From Actinernus sp. WN-2022 (lineage: Eukaryota > Cnidaria > Anthozoa > Actiniaria > Actinernidae): a stretch of DNA of 64,000 nucleotides. A program made the position numbers and the translations under genes. Of the stretch, positions 33,543 through 45,409 are shown one piece after another. The first letter of the stretch is position 1. Each line of letters begins with the position of its first letter. The notes beneath the pieces were generated by a model that worked only from the letters and a program-made list of their open reading frames with translations, made no database searches and was not told the DNA's origin. The stretch is taken from contig JAOWCC010000554.1 in the NCBI GenBank assembly GCA_030867875.1, positions 78,889 through 142,888 of the forward strand, in the 5' to 3' direction.

Positions 33543-35184
33543 TTTTTATTAGATTTTCTGGCCTTTCCTGTAACCGAGAGGTCATTAAATCCACCAGCAT
33601 CATATGTGGTCCCCTCTTTATGCAACCTTTCTTCTTCCTCCTTGAATTTTCTTTACCTGATTGCTTGTCTGACCTTCTTATATTGATCAGACACTCTCTT
33701 CTTTGCTTTCTGTACCTTCTGCTGGTCTCTACGCCTGCTCCCTTCAACAGTGTGGGCACCGCCAGGAATGCCACTCTTGGACATGACAGAATCCTTGGCC
33801 ATGGCACCGCTGCTAAAGTGAAGGGAAGCTGAAATACCAGCCATCTCAACCCTTCTACTCCCAAGCCACTTGTGCTTAGGGCATATAATCCATACCAATG
33901 AGTTAATGGACTCATTGGCATTTTGAGTATACCCTGGAAAACATCTTTCTGGAAGGGTTGACTCACTGAGGCGATTGTAAACCGGTTCCAATATTTCTTT
34001 GAATACTGCATCTGGCCAGTTACTATTCTTTTTGAAATTGCACCAAGAATTATTAGGAAAATATTTATGCCTTTCCTTGGTTGGGAGTTTCAAGCTATGA
34101 TAGAGTCCTGCTTTTATTTCTCTTTGCATTGCTACAATGGCTAGTTTCTTATCTTCCAGGGAATTAATGTCTTTGTTTGTATTATTTCGTATTTCACATC
34201 ATAGTACTTTGGCAATTTATTTATTGTTGGCTTTGTAAGTCGTCCTTTTTTGCCTTTGATTGACTGTCCATCACTTAATGTTCCACCATTAGTGTGTAGT
34301 TTATATAAGGCATTCCCCATTCGCTTTTGGACATGTCCGACACAATCAAGTTTCATTACACGGCAACAATCAGCAACACCTTCCATATGATCCTGATCCC
34401 ATTTCTTGTATGCCTCACTATTCTTCCATGCAAGATATTCCTCTGACTTCTTTTCCATATTTTCATACTTATTGCAACCATCACATGCACCATAAATATC
34501 CCATACTTCATTGTATGCCTTGGAATCTACATCTGACACCATATATCTGTACTGGATATTATAATCTGCACTTCTGGAACATATAGCTTGAGCACAGGCA
34601 GTCTTCATATTAGGGCTTGACCCTTCAAAGTTCCCATGGCAGACATGAGTCTGAAACCGCATGTAAAACTCTTCCTTTGCCATTTTAGACTTATTATGCT
34701 GGCACTGTGAGAAGACTTTAGATGAAACAGAATAGTCAAGAACTTTGCCAGTTTGAGCAGACAGTGCAAAACCCAATCCATGGTTTGATGTGAAGCCTCG
34801 CTTTTCCCATGTGCCATCAAAACTGACAGCAATAGGAACAACTGTTACCTCATCCTCTTCTGCAATGTCCATTTCTTTATCTGCATGCATTCGTGCTTCC
34901 TTCCTGTTCTTTTCTAACTCATGTATTACTGCCATGTGCACTTCATACAGAGCACTCTCATGTGTGTTCCAGGTTTCTTTAGCCATTGAAAATGGAATAT
35001 TCTGTGCAATGTTCCCTCTCCCAAGACCTGTTTCTGTAGCAGCATAAACAACTCTCCGGTTTACATATTTGCCTTGATTTGTCCTGGGGCATTGATCCTT
35101 CAAGTCATGTTCACCTGAGCTCAGACCATAGCGACAAGTAATGTCTTCAGTTATCTTTACAGTAACTGGAAAACAATCATACAT
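33543..35184 (-). pseudogene. Mutator-like (MULE) transposase, frameshifted
   Basis: The main frame (35184-34141, 347 codons) contains RRVVYAATETGLGRGN, VSFDGTWEKRGF (first catalytic Asp in DGTW), TGKVLDYSVSSK, VSDVDSKAYNEV (second Asp region), LDCVGHVQKRMGNALY and GKKGRLTKPTINKLPKYY. A frame change at 34130-34140 leads to a second frame (34129-33653) with SWCNFKKN, ERCFPGYTQNANESINSLVW (acidic residue in NANES) and CPKHKWLG. A further frame change restores the tail EGTTYDAGGF near 33600. The domain order matches the Mutator-like transposase family common in cnidarians. The N-terminal exon or exons before 35184 are not recognised; a possible acceptor is just upstream. TIRs were not found. Confidence 0.88.
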
Positions 35185-35190
35185 GGGCTA

Positions 35191-35356
35191 ATGAACCATT
35201 TTTGTAAACCAGTAGTTTTTGAAAACTATTTTCGGGATCTAAGTAATGAATTAGGAAGTAAGTCCTCACACATAATACCAACAATGCAACACTACCTACC
35301 TCCACACTGTCCTGATGATGAGTGGATTCGATTCATGGTGTCGCGTAAGCTGGTAA
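35191..35356 (+). other. Unrecognised open frame
   Basis: Encodes a stretch such as FENYFRDLSNELGSK and PPHCPDDEWIRFMVSRKL with protein-like composition, ending at the LINE tail junction. It may be an exon of an unknown gene interrupted by the LINE. No family is recognised. Confidence 0.2.
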
Positions 35357-35357
35357 T

Positions 35358-36610
35358 ATTATTATTATTATTATTATAATTTCTATTGCGCCCTTTCGAA
35401 TAAAATGATCAAAAGCGCATTACATTACAATTACTACAAAAGGAATAATAAAAAATAAGAAAGAAAAAAAGAAAAAGTAAAAAGAAAAAAAAGAAAAAAA
35501 AAGAAAAAAAAAATTCAAGTTAATTAAATTAAATTAAAATTATTATACAAAATAAAAATAAAAATAAAATATAAATTAAAAGCTAATTTAAAAATATACG
35601 TTTTAAGTGAAGATTTAAAAAGACTAAGCGACTGAATATTGCGCAGATATTGTGGTAGAGCGTTCCATAGAGTCGGAGCCGCCACACTAAAAGATCTATC
35701 ACCGAATGAACGCAAAAGCCTCCCACTAGGGATCTTCAGTAGAACACCATTTATTTGAGCGTAGTTGATAGCGCGGCTGTTTCTTAATCGTAATAAGGTC
35801 TCTAATGTACTATGGAGATTGGCCAGCTAATGCTTTAAAAGTAATTAAAATAATCTTAAACTGTATACGGAATCTAACGGGTAACCAGTGAAGTTCATAG
35901 AGAACAGGTGTAATATGATCATATCGAGAAGTAGAAGTAATAAGCCTGGCAGCAGCGTTCTGTACCCTTTGTAGTTTGGACAGTTCAGTGTTTGGTAAAC
36001 CATATAGTAAACTATTACAATAGTCCAGCCTACTGGTAATAAAAGCATGAACTAATGTAGTAAGACTATCCTGACTGAGGTACTTGCTAATACGTCTAAT
36101 ATTATGAAGGTAAAAGAATGAGGCACTACAAGACTTAGTGATTTGGGAGGACATTGTTAAATGCGAATCGAACCACGACCCTAGGTTTCTGACAACAGGC
36201 GAAGGGAAGACATCAGTACTGCCAACCCGTATATGACAACCATCATTGAGTTTAGTGAGGATTTTTTTCGAACCTATTATTAAAATTTCAGTCTTATCAT
36301 AATTGATTTTAAGTTTATCCTGGAACATCCGCTTCCTGAGATCACCAATGCAGTTCTCCATAGCAGACAAAGCCTCCTCTTGTGCAGTAGTGCCATCGGG
36401 TTTGAATGACAAATAGAGCTGCGAATCGTCGGCATAACAGTGAACTTCCGGTAAGTGAGACTCGATGACATCAACAATTTAGACGCGTACACAACGAAGA
36501 GAAGCGGGCCAAGGCAGGAACCTGAGGGACACCAAAGCTAAGGTCAAACCTGTCTGACATTGCGCCATTCAGTAAGACCTTTTGTCTTCTACCAGATAAA
36601 TAAACCTGTA
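35358..36610 (-). pseudogene. 5'-truncated LINE
   Basis: On the minus strand: GVPQ near 36530, the catalytic VHCYADDSQLYLSF near 36420-36440, then a 200-codon frame (36412-35810) with KLKINYDKTEILIIGS, SPVVRNLGSWFD, TSRLDYCNSLLYGLP, VQNAAARLITSTSRYDHITP and LHWLPVRFRIQFK, and the last block FGDRSFSVAAPTLWNALPQY (35715 on). The tail ends with ATTATTATTATT at 35358-35380, like the LINE at the window start. Frame breaks near 36480 and 35760. Confidence 0.87.
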
Positions 36611-37040
36611 TCCCTCAGCATATCTCAGACAGCTATAGTACTCATCGTCACTTGAGGAGTCTACATCGTCTATTTCAATCTTTTTCTAGGCCGCAGGGAT
36701 GGGAGATGGGAGTTTGGCTGCATTTCCACTCTTTGTAACACGGTACGAGGTCTAAAAAGTGAAGATTGCTGCTTCAACTTGAATTCTAGTGTGCATTTGG
36801 ATTTTTTTTTGGTATTTCTACCTTTAGAAAGTCAATTCTTGTAGTCCCTGCAAGTCTCGTGTTGAGTCGGTTTGTGCAATGAACCGTAGCGACACGTGAT
36901 TATGCAAATGTTTGTCACAAAACTATCCTTTCATGCGAGCTTATCTTGCGCTTGTAAAACTTATAAACTGGTCGGAAGTCAGACTAATTATAATTGACTA
37001 GTTTTAATTTCTCTGATATTCACTGATGAAATTATACTAA
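36611..37040. other. Intergenic
   Basis: Nothing recognised. Confidence 0.3.
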
Positions 37041-37140
37041 AGCAATTATTCACTTCAGTCTCAATGACTATTGGTGAATATTTACCTCGACTGCGTCTCG
37101 GTAAATATTCACCAATAGTCACTTCTACTTCAGTGAATAA
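37041..37140. repeat. About 100-nt hairpin
   Basis: CAATTATTCAC...GACTATTGGTGAATATTTACC is inverted in GGTAAATATTCACCAATAGTC...GTGAATAATTG around a 10-nt loop. A diverged relative is at 50116-50226 (ACAACTATTCCCCTC...GGGAATAGTTGTT). Confidence 0.8.
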
Positions 37141-37154
37141 TTGTTAAATAATAT

Positions 37155-37450
37155 TTAGGGATGGGTAATAAATGGGTTATGCATGGGAATACTATGGGCA
37201 GCATATGGGATAAGAATGGGAGTGATATAGTGAATATATGGGAGAAGCCATTGTCCCAGACTTTTTCCATATAAAAACCACACACTTGCCATACTTTTCC
37301 CATACATAATCCTTAGGTTTCCCATATAAATCTCATGAAACCTATACCATTTACATAGTATACCCATACATTTCCATTATATTGCCATTCCTTGCAAATA
37401 ACCTAATTCATTACCATATATTACCCATACCTTTGCTATGATACATGTCT
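37155..37450. repeat. ATGGG/CCCAT-rich foldback-like sequence
   Basis: The left half is rich in ATGGG and the right half in CCCAT, so the segment is broadly self-complementary. No discrete TIR. Confidence 0.4.
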
Positions 37451-37479
37451 TTATCATACACCACACTGAGAATTGTAGA

Positions 37480-38010
37480 GTTAAAATAGCAGTAGAGGGG
37501 GAGTTAAATTAACTTCTACAGGGGGAGTTATTTTTGCTAGAGTTATTTTATCTCCGAAAACGGATATAATTTAACTCCTGTCTTAATCAGTGGAACTAAA
37601 ACAACTCATTTAACGGGAGTTAAAAAAACAGCCTGTGAGATTTAATTCCCAAGGAGAGTTATTTTAACTCAACCCAAGTCAATATAACTCCCTGTAGGAG
37701 CTATATTTTACTCTGGTAAAGAGCTAAATCTAGAGGGGGAGTGTTTGTTTTAACTCTAAGAACATAGTTAAATGAACTCATTCAGAGGGAGTTAGTTTTG
37801 ATAGCGTTATTTTAACTTCGAACACGGAATTATTTTAACTCCTCTCTTATTTTGACTGTTCCCCAAGTCAATAGAACTCTATTGGTGGAGTTAAATAACT
37901 CCATATAAGAGTAACATTTTAACTCTGGTTAATAGTTTTAGAGGGGGAGTTAAATTGACTCCTAAATTGCTGGTTAACTCTGCCCGTATTAAAACAACTA
38001 TTGTAGACTG
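37480..38010. repeat. Dimeric repeat rich in GAGTTAAAATAACTC-like words
   Basis: Two units of about 245 bp (from about 37490 and 37733) share AGAGGGGGAGTTAAATT, CCAAGTCAATAnAACTC and TTTTAACTCTGGT. The basic word GGGAGTTA and its inverse TAACTCC occur more than 20 times. Confidence 0.65.
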
Positions 38011-40540
38011 TGTAGTTAACCCTTTGGATACCAACTACGCATATGTGGGTAGATAAATACAGCCTCGCTTGAATGTTTTCTTACCGTGGATTTACATGGG
38101 TTTGGGCTCCACTTTTCAATTGATTTTGAATACGATTAACAGAAGTGCATTTCCCAGAAGATTTGGTGGATTTGCGATATTTTTGACGTATTCTTTTATA
38201 CTTTGTTGTTTTGGTCCGTGTATTTAAAAATGGAGGCTTCTAGGCCTAATTGTGGAGAAGGTTTTGACTCTAGAAGCTGTCAAAACTACTTGGCAATCGC
38301 ATTTATTGACGAATAAATGTTACCTGAGACTGGGTGGAGGAAATAGTCCTTCCCGCAGTGCATTTGGTGCTCCGACATGGCAGCTTGCACGCATGCGTGG
38401 CGCACGCGCAATAGACAGTTATAGTTGAGCGCAAAATCAGTTGTCTTAATTCTAGTCTACGTTCTACCAGGCACGTTCTATACTTTAGCGAATTTCCTTA
38501 CATTGTTACAGCCTTTGAATAACGAGCTTTATCATAAACTTGGCGTATACTCGATCTCCGTACTTCATTCTCATCTTCAGTCATTTGTCATTGAAGAATG
38601 GTGAGTACATTGTCGAAGGATCGAAGTTAGTACTAGTAGTAGTAGTGTGTCGTTCTGCCATTGCATTGTGTTCAACTCCCAAAGCCAACAGTCAACACTC
38701 GTCGTCGCGTAATATTCTAGCAAAGTTAAGCTTTTAGTAAAGATTAGTCCCCAGAGTCACTTATTTTTAGATTAAAGGGTACAGAGGGACGGATTTAGAC
38801 AAAGTTGTGTAGTTCGTGAACGGTCGGAGTTTGTCGATTACTTTGACTAAGTAAGCTCTGTTGATGGTTGTTTCCTCGATCATTTCTTTGTGGCAATTAG
38901 TAGTATTAAAACGAGAAGGAGATTTACTTCAACGTTAACGGTCATTCGCTGGCTCGTTTGATTTCATAATTTCTACATGTTCATAATTTCTTAAGGTTTA
39001 TGTTAGGGATCTTCCCCCTTACCGTGCCATTAAACAGAAGAGCAAACTTTGTCAGGTCATAATCGGCCCTTTGCCCCGTTTATTCTTTCAGGACTTCGCT
39101 GTTTGTGCTGTCTGGCATTCGCTGTTGTTTCTGTGTTCACCATACACATACAACAACAGCAAAGGCCAGCCAGCACACAAAGCAATGAAGAATGGCCAAT
39201 TAGGACACGAGAATATTCTACCAGCAGGATTCCGCCCCATTTACAATATTACTAGCCTTAGATTCCAATGATCAATGACCTATAAACACTCCATAACTAT
39301 AACAAGAATACTCGTTATCAGTATAATTTCTGCCCTATAATAATTATTGTGATTGGTTTCATTGTCATTTTATTTAAATGTTATCTTTATAATACCTACC
39401 ACTGCTTTCCAGGTATCCCCACCTACGTCTAGCAATTTATATGCAATATAGTTGCCTAAAGAAGCAACGGTAAGTTCTGTATAAATTTACAATATATAAT
39501 TATTTTTACAGTTTTATTATAATATGATTAATGAATATTAAACAAATATTTTCTCTCTGGACCAACACAAATAGGAGATTTAATTTGAAAGTACCTGTAA
39601 ACGTCTAACCATTAATGTGGCTTTTTTGTTCATGTTATCTGCTAGGGTCCAAAAGGGCCTTCAGAAGAAATGCTTGGTTGATATGGGTAGAAACGAGTTT
39701 GTAAGAGATGTGTGTAACGTCATTCGACAGCACACAAGTTTTACCCTACACAAGCCCAGAGGCAACATGTGGCCCACACGAATCTTATAAAGAAGTAACA
39801 TTTTTTGAAGGATTCTATTGGCAGCGGTTTTGTAAGTATATACATGAATTTACAATACAAACCAGGGCTTTTATTAGTTTTGAAAAGGAGTAGGGTAATT
39901 GTGTTACAGTTACTATACATGTATTTTAGTGCATATAAAGGTAAAACAATAATGGTCAAAGCAGGGCTAAATATAACGGCCGGTCAACGGACAATGTCCG
40001 GCCAGAATTGGAACTTGCCCGGTCAAATCTTTACCTTGCCGGTCATTTTTGACCAGGCACGTTGTTGAGTAATTAGCCCAAATTACATGAGCAGTCAAAA
40101 CAAAGGCTGGGCACGAAATTGCGACCGATACGGGCGCCAATGTGATCAAATGTTCTCTGTTGGCGACCAAATTAAAACATCCAGTTGTCAAATTGGCGAC
40201 TGAAGTCCGAGATAAAAACAAAAAATATATCTGAGTACAGTAAATGGGAAAACTTTTGGCGACCAACTTTATGAAACTGGCGATCACTTTTCAAAGTTGA
40301 AGAGCCAAATGGCTCCATTGAAGTAAAAGCTAATTTCGGGTCCTGCAAGGCTTGATGGGGAAAACAGTACCTGTGTACAGTAACATAAATATTTGATTTA
40401 ACCCCCTCCTTCCAATAAGCGCCCCCTTTGAATGAGTTTTTGTTAATAAGCGCCGCCATACATTGCACCAATAAGTGCTAGGTGTTTCAATAAGGGCCCT
40501 TAAAAAAATGTTTTATTTGCTATTTATCTGTCTGCTTTGT
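38011..40540. other. Intergenic with one possible exon
   Basis: The stretch contains no clear gene. At 39960-40300 is a region of repeated GGCCGGTCA/TGACCGGC and GGCGACCAA words, of a kind I associate with dispersed cnidarian repeats. A possible exon is listed separately. Confidence 0.3.
39646..39790 (+). other. Possible exon, unrecognised
   Basis: After a pyrimidine-rich tract ending CTGCTAGG, 47 codons stay open with protein-like content (KKCLVDMGRNEFVRDVCNVI, then TSFTLHKPRG) to a TAA. No family is recognised, and no partner exons were found. Confidence 0.22.
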
Positions 40541-40547
40541 ATAAATG

Positions 40548-40718
40548 CAGGAGCCCATAACTAGGAGCGTCCATCCCGCATACTAGGCCTATGTGACAGC
40601 GTTTACACAAGTTAGGTTATTTTTAGAACGGTTTCCCGCAATCATTCCTAACGGAATAAAATCACAAAAGCGCGCAGCCATGTTGGTATTTAATGACGCT
40701 CCTAGTTACGGGCTCCTG
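40548..40718. mobile_element. MITE with CAGGAGCCC ends and 7-bp target duplication
   Basis: TIRs of 25 bp differ at two positions: CAGGAGCCCATAACTAGGAG and the complement CAGGAGCCCGTAACTAGGAG. ATAAATG flanks both ends (40541-40547 and 40719-40725). A half copy starts at 6995. CA/TG ends and the 7-bp duplication parallel the element at 11452. Confidence 0.87.
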
Positions 40719-40725
40719 ATAAATG

Positions 40726-41619
40726 CATGTATATGTGTCCCAAAGTATAGTTTCCAAAATTAATAAATCAATAAGCATGGCCTTTAAGTTTTTAAGGTGT
40801 TTTGAATGTGAACATTATGTTAATAATATTCTGTTAAACTTAGTTACTGGTACAATCAAACTCTGCTTTACAGACACCTGCTTATTATGGTCACATTGTT
40901 ATTACATGTAGAACCTGTTAATACAGATGCTTTCTGTTGTCCCTATGGTGTCCATATTAACAGTGTTTGACTGAATAAAACATTTCATGGACCGTGCTTG
41001 AAGATCCAGCGGTTGTTCTGCATGGACTCCGAAGTCACCCATGCCCACTAACCACTGCAGAATTGATCTCTTATTACTTGTTCTAGGTGGTGATATCTAG
41101 CTCGCATCTGATTGACTACGAATCTTAATCGCAAAATTCACGGCCAGTCAGAGTACAACGATAATTTTGTGTCACAGCGTGAGTCGCCAGTGGTCTTGAG
41201 AGCGAAAGCTTTTTATGTTGATCATGCACAAAACTAGTTTCCCTATTATCGGATACTGAAGTCCGAACAGTTCTTGCTGAAGTGAAGTAAATGTACTTGC
41301 TAGAGAATCTGATGTTTTTTTGCTGGACAGAGCTATAGAATCTAACGCATTAAAATATACGAAGCTTTTTCTCCTGTTCTGTAATATATTATCTACATGA
41401 ACATGTAGCTTAATTACCTTAGTTTGAAACATGATATCAAATTTACCGAAATCGCGCCTTGGAACGAATCATAAGAGATAGTTCTCCAGCAGTTAATGGG
41501 ATGGATAACATTGGAGGCCATGCAGAACTACTGCTGGATCTTCGACATGTTCATGGACAAGAATGTAAAAATAATTCACTAAATTTCTCAGGATTTGCAA
41601 GGGATGGACATGGGTCTCA
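40726..41619. other. Intergenic
   Basis: Nothing recognised apart from short open frames. Confidence 0.3.
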
Positions 41620-42120
41620 ATTCACCGATCCCACGTGTGATGATTTTAGAAATCAAGAGACTGGGATCTTTAACATGGAAATAACAACAGATATTTGAAA
41701 GGATGTTAAGGATATTATAGACTTTTGTATGAGATTTTGCAGTCATGCTTACCAAACCTCGTTTTGGTGTTTTTCTTATCTAAAAACATCAATAACTATG
41801 CAGAGAAATGTAATATAATTTTCAAATTTCTACAGTTTACTTATATAACCATTATTTTACGGACGAAAGGGTTATTTCTCCTTCAAACATTTAACATTGC
41901 CATTATGAAAATTTGGGTAAGCATGACTGCAAAATCTCATACAAAAGTCTATAAATTCCATCCTTAATATCTTTTCGGGATTTCATCCTATACTATCAAA
42001 ACTTTCCAAACTGTTGATTTGTATGTGCTCTTTGAAATGACTGTCGCTATTTCCATGTTAAAGATCCCAGTTTCTTGATTTCGAAAATCATCAAGCGTGG
42101 GATCGGTGAATACAATACCA
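41620..42120. repeat. Large inverted duplication (foldback)
   Basis: The outer arms contain ATTCACCGATCCCACG...GGGATCTTTAACATGGAAAT (left) and its inverse (right). The inner arms contain TATTATAGACTTTTGTATGAG and its inverse. As a result, both strands give the same short peptide, DDFRNQETGIFNMEI. The centre is repeated at 58255-58355. Confidence 0.75.
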
Positions 42121-42599
42121 CAACTAATATACTTAGAATTTACCAAGTGATTCCAGGGAGGAATGCATAATCTGGTTTGAATGTAAAGTACTAAGGTTGA
42201 TACATGCACGTCTGTTTAATTTGAAATGTGTTTACATGTACTGTAGGCAATATATAAAGGCAAATTTCTGTATATTTGTGTGGCAGGATGATGACGAACA
42301 ATGAATTTATACCTACATGTATTGTAGGATCTGGAGATGCCCTAAGGCCAGACCCTATTTACATCTGCATTGAGGGAAAGACAGTGGTTGGGCCTTTAAA
42401 GGCCCAGTACGGACCTTGGTGCTATGCGCGCCTCTGTTTTTGTTTTGATTCGCTTCAAATCGAGGCTTATATTGTCTTGTGACCTTTCGGCTAGTTTCGG
42501 TCTCAGCTGCATTCGATCTTGAACGTGCGGCGGGAAATCCAACCTGAGGGCTTTTAAATCTTTTAAATCATATCTAAATTTCCACATCGTTTCCAAAAT
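42121..42599. other. Spacer before the retroelement
   Basis: No gene recognised. It includes the perfect palindrome TTGGGCCTTTAAAGGCCCAG... near 42390-42410. Confidence 0.35.
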
Positions 42600-42795
42600 A
42601 TAAAAATATCTGCGTTACGCAGTTTAGCAGGTATTTGTTTTCTGCACGTTCCATCATCGGAATGTTCATTATGCACATTGCGTTGTTCAACAGTTACGTA
42701 ATAATGCGATGTGCATATGAGTATATAAGTAGCTTAACGAGTAAGTGTTCTTCCTTCGGTCTGTGAAAGCAACTGACTCCATACTTCAGTTATTT
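42600..42795 (+). repeat. Split direct repeat A1 with TATA box
   Basis: Matches A2 (43611-43806) at an offset of 1011 with about one or two differences. TATATAAG at 42722-42729 stands about 30 nt before a TCTTCCTTCGG stretch, which makes it a credible promoter for gag. The first ATG of gag follows at 42805. Confidence 0.85.
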
Positions 42796-42804
42796 AATTT
42801 CAAG

Positions 42805-43518
42805 ATGAGCGACGGAGAAGACCAACATCATAGTCCTAACCACGATCCGAGACATGGAATCCTGGATACAGCTACCGATATCGCTATCCAGTCTGCTATT
42901 AGTTCTTCAATAAGTGCCTTAACGGATAACCTGACGCAAGTTATTGAGTCTAGACTAAATAGCTTCGCTAAACGTTTTTCTGAAGAGACTTGTTCGACGG
43001 TGGAACACGCGGTCAAAAAGGCTCGCCTAGACAATTACAGTTGTAAACGTAAAGGAAACCAGCACCAATTCGACCACGCTCAACAAGTCTTAGGCCAGCT
43101 CGACGAAGCCTCTCAGGCGCTGAAGGTTAAATCTTACGAGAAAGTTAAGCGTGCATTGGAAGAAGGTACGGAGTTAGTAGTTAAGAGAATCAAAGCTATT
43201 AAATTGGCTGATAAAAGTGAATTTGGGTGGCTAACAGTCGACGAGTACTTGTCGGACGAGTTGGCTTCGGATACCGACGACGAGAAAAGAATGTATCGTT
43301 CAGAGAGGAGAGCGGAGAAGAAGGTGAAAGATAAGAAGCGTATTCGTTTCAACCAGAAAAAAGGGAGAGCTAGTTCTGCCTTTGCATCTTCACCGAGGTA
43401 TCAAGATAACAGGCCAGCTTATCGCACGGATAGCAAGCCAACGCGTCAGATTGGGCCTTGTTTCAAGTTAAGTATTTTTACTCTTGACTTATTACTGCAC
43501 TTTACAAGCTTTGTTTAA
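42805..43518 (+). CDS. gag-like protein of the YR retrotransposon
   Basis: Starts MSDGEDQHHSPNHDPRHG at 42805. It contains an amphipathic region (AISSSISALTDNLTQVIESRL), a conserved SFGWLTV-like patch (SEFGWLTVDEYLSDELASD) and a basic tail (RRAEKKVKDKKRIRFNQKKG). It ends GPCFK at about 43464 before running out into repeat sequence. The rest of a CCHC zinc knuckle, CGEFGHLNATC, is found after the repeat at 43851-43883. So CFK and CGEFGH are split by 386 bp that contain B1A2. The boundary lacks a clean GT-AG, because a shared G makes it ambiguous. Confidence 0.7.
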   Translation: MSDGEDQHHSPNHDPRHGILDTATDIAIQSAISSSISALTDNLTQVIESRLNSFAKRFSEETCSTVEHAVKKARLDNYSCKRKGNQHQFDHAQQVLGQLDEASQALKVKSYEKVKRALEEGTELVVKRIKAIKLADKSEFGWLTVDEYLSDELASDTDDEKRMYRSERRAEKKVKDKKRIRFNQKKGRASSAFASSPRYQDNRPAYRTDSKPTRQIGPCFKLSIFTLDLLLHFTSFV

Positions 43519-43522
43519 CCTT

Positions 43523-43806
43523 CGGAATTATGCGTTGCTGACAGACCATAATCCAATATACTCAATGAATCAGGTCTATTGTCCTTATCATTTCGTAGTT
43601 AGTGCAGAATATAAAAATATCTTGGTTACGCAGTTTAGCAGGTATTTGTTTTCTGCACGTTCCATCATCGGAATGTTCATTATGCACATTGCGTTGTTCA
43701 ACAGTTACGTAATAATGCGATGTGCATATGAGTATATAAGTAGCTTAACGAGTAAGTGTTCTTCCTTCGGTCTGTGAAAGCAACTGACTCCATACTTCAG
43801 TTATTT
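43523..43806 (+). repeat. Internal B1-A2 split direct repeat
   Basis: B1 is identical to the right end of the element and A2 to the left end. A2 carries a second copy of the TATATAAG box (43733-43740), placed to drive the downstream RT-recombinase region. Confidence 0.85.
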
Positions 43807-43850
43807 TATTTAATTTAATATAACTTTGTTATATATTTGTTCCTTATATA

Positions 43851-45405
43851 GTGCGGAGAGTTTGGACACTTAAATGCCACATGTAGAAGAACCACTACTA
43901 CTGCCAGGAGTAATGGCCGCCGCCTCTGACTAGAAGCTGATTCGTCGACCGTGGAAGATTCACAAAGTCAAGTTGAGTGTAACTTAGACTTGTTCCATTC
44001 TTGTGATTGTGACGAATTCAGTGTTAGTAACACTAGTCAAGGTGTTAAAGGTCGTTTGATGGCCTCTGTGAATGAATGGCTCGGATTCGTAATTAATACC
44101 ATTTCAACGAAGTTCCAGATACCTGAAAAGAAAGTTTCCAAGCTTAAGAGTCTTTTAGATGCAGCAATACGAGACGGCCATTCGACATTCCGAGATTTAG
44201 CCAAGATTGCAGGCTCTATTATATCAGTGGCTTTAGCAGTCGGTCCGATTTCTCGTCTTTTTACAAGGCAGATGTACCTTTCTATCGAATCTAGATCAGC
44301 ATGGGACCATAACCTGCATTTTCACCAAGTCTCTTAGAAGAGCTAAAATTTTGGTATCAGAACATTGACTCGCTGAACGGCTATTCTCTTAGACCTCCAC
44401 CCGGGGCCCATACAATCATATTTACTGATGCTAGTGACATAGCATTTGGAGGATTTTCGGCTTCATTAGACGGTACTGTAGTTAGCGGATGATATTGGCC
44501 AAAGCTCGACATATCGAGAACTGAAAGCTATTTATAACGTATTGTTATCTTACGTCAAACAGTTGCAACACACAAGAGTTACAAACAACCAAGGCGCCGC
44601 TAGAATAGTTTCTATCGGAAGCTCCAATGTTGAGATCCAGTCGCTCGCCTTGGATATATTTTTTATCTTGCTTAGCGAACGGTATTGTTCTTGAAGCGCA
44701 GTGGATCCCTAGATCTTGCAATGACAGAGCAGATCTTCTCAGTAGGTTCATCGATAAGGACGACTGGTCCGTCAATCCATCTGTGTTCCTAGTGATAGAT
44801 GCGAAATGGGGTCCCCACACTTTCGACCGGTTTTCGGCGTATTACAACGCGCAACTCGCAAGGTTTAATTCTAATTTGCGTTTCCGGGTTGCAGCGGAGT
44901 AGACGTCCTGGCTCAAGATTGCGGTGACGAAAATAATTGGATTTGTCCACCAGTAAATTTTATAGTTCAATCAGTTCGAGCTCTCGTGTCCTGCTCTGGA
45001 CACGGTACTTTGATTGTTCCTGAATGGCCATCGGCTTATATTTGGCCTTTTTTGCATAGCAGTTCAACTCAATTTCAGACGTTCGTTAAAGAGGTATTCG
45101 TGCTCCCTAGGATCAACGATCTGTTGTTAGAAGGTCAAGGACAGAGACAAACTTACCAGACTCATCCCTCCGTATTCTGCGATTGCCCGAGATTTGACAT
45201 GCTAGCTCTTCGGCTATTATTCCGGCTTATAGTACGCGGTACCGTGACTTTACGCAATTTAGGTACCTTTTTTAGTACGAATTTCACCAATTTTGGCGTG
45301 TTACTTCACGCTAGTTGTCGCCTTCCGACATACCACTTAGATGCGTTATATCGGCTATTTAAGTGTGAAAACTATATTTACGTTTTTACATACGGTCACA
45401 CCTTT
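43851..45405 (+). pseudogene. Zinc knuckle plus RT-connection/RNase H remnant, RT core deleted
   Basis: Begins with CGEFGHLNATC (knuckle), then SNTSQGVKGRLMASVNEW, which in relatives precedes the RT. It is joined directly to LGFVINTISTKFQIPEKKV, which in relatives follows the RT palm. The fingers and palm (including YxDD) are therefore missing. RNase H parts follow in several frames: FTDASDIAFGGFSASL (44421 on), VTNNQGAARIVSIGS (about 44578) and QWIPRSCNDRADLLSRF (about 44700). The DIRS-type tail comes last: DWSVNPSVF, DAKWGPHTFDRFSAYY, SGHGTLIVPEWPSAYIW and INDLLLEGQGQ. Frame changes near 44337, 44490 and 44900 break it. Confidence 0.8.
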
Positions 45406-45409
45406 TAGT

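Noticed and set aside
33517..34011. 164-codon frame on the minus strand overlapping the Mutator-like transposase
   Set aside because: It is a shadow of the transposase frame; only its last part is out-of-frame C-terminal sequence.
43465..43850. Canonical GT-AG intron in gag
   Set aside because: Using GT...AG shifts the frame; only a non-canonical boundary restores the zinc knuckle, so it is reported as an open question instead.
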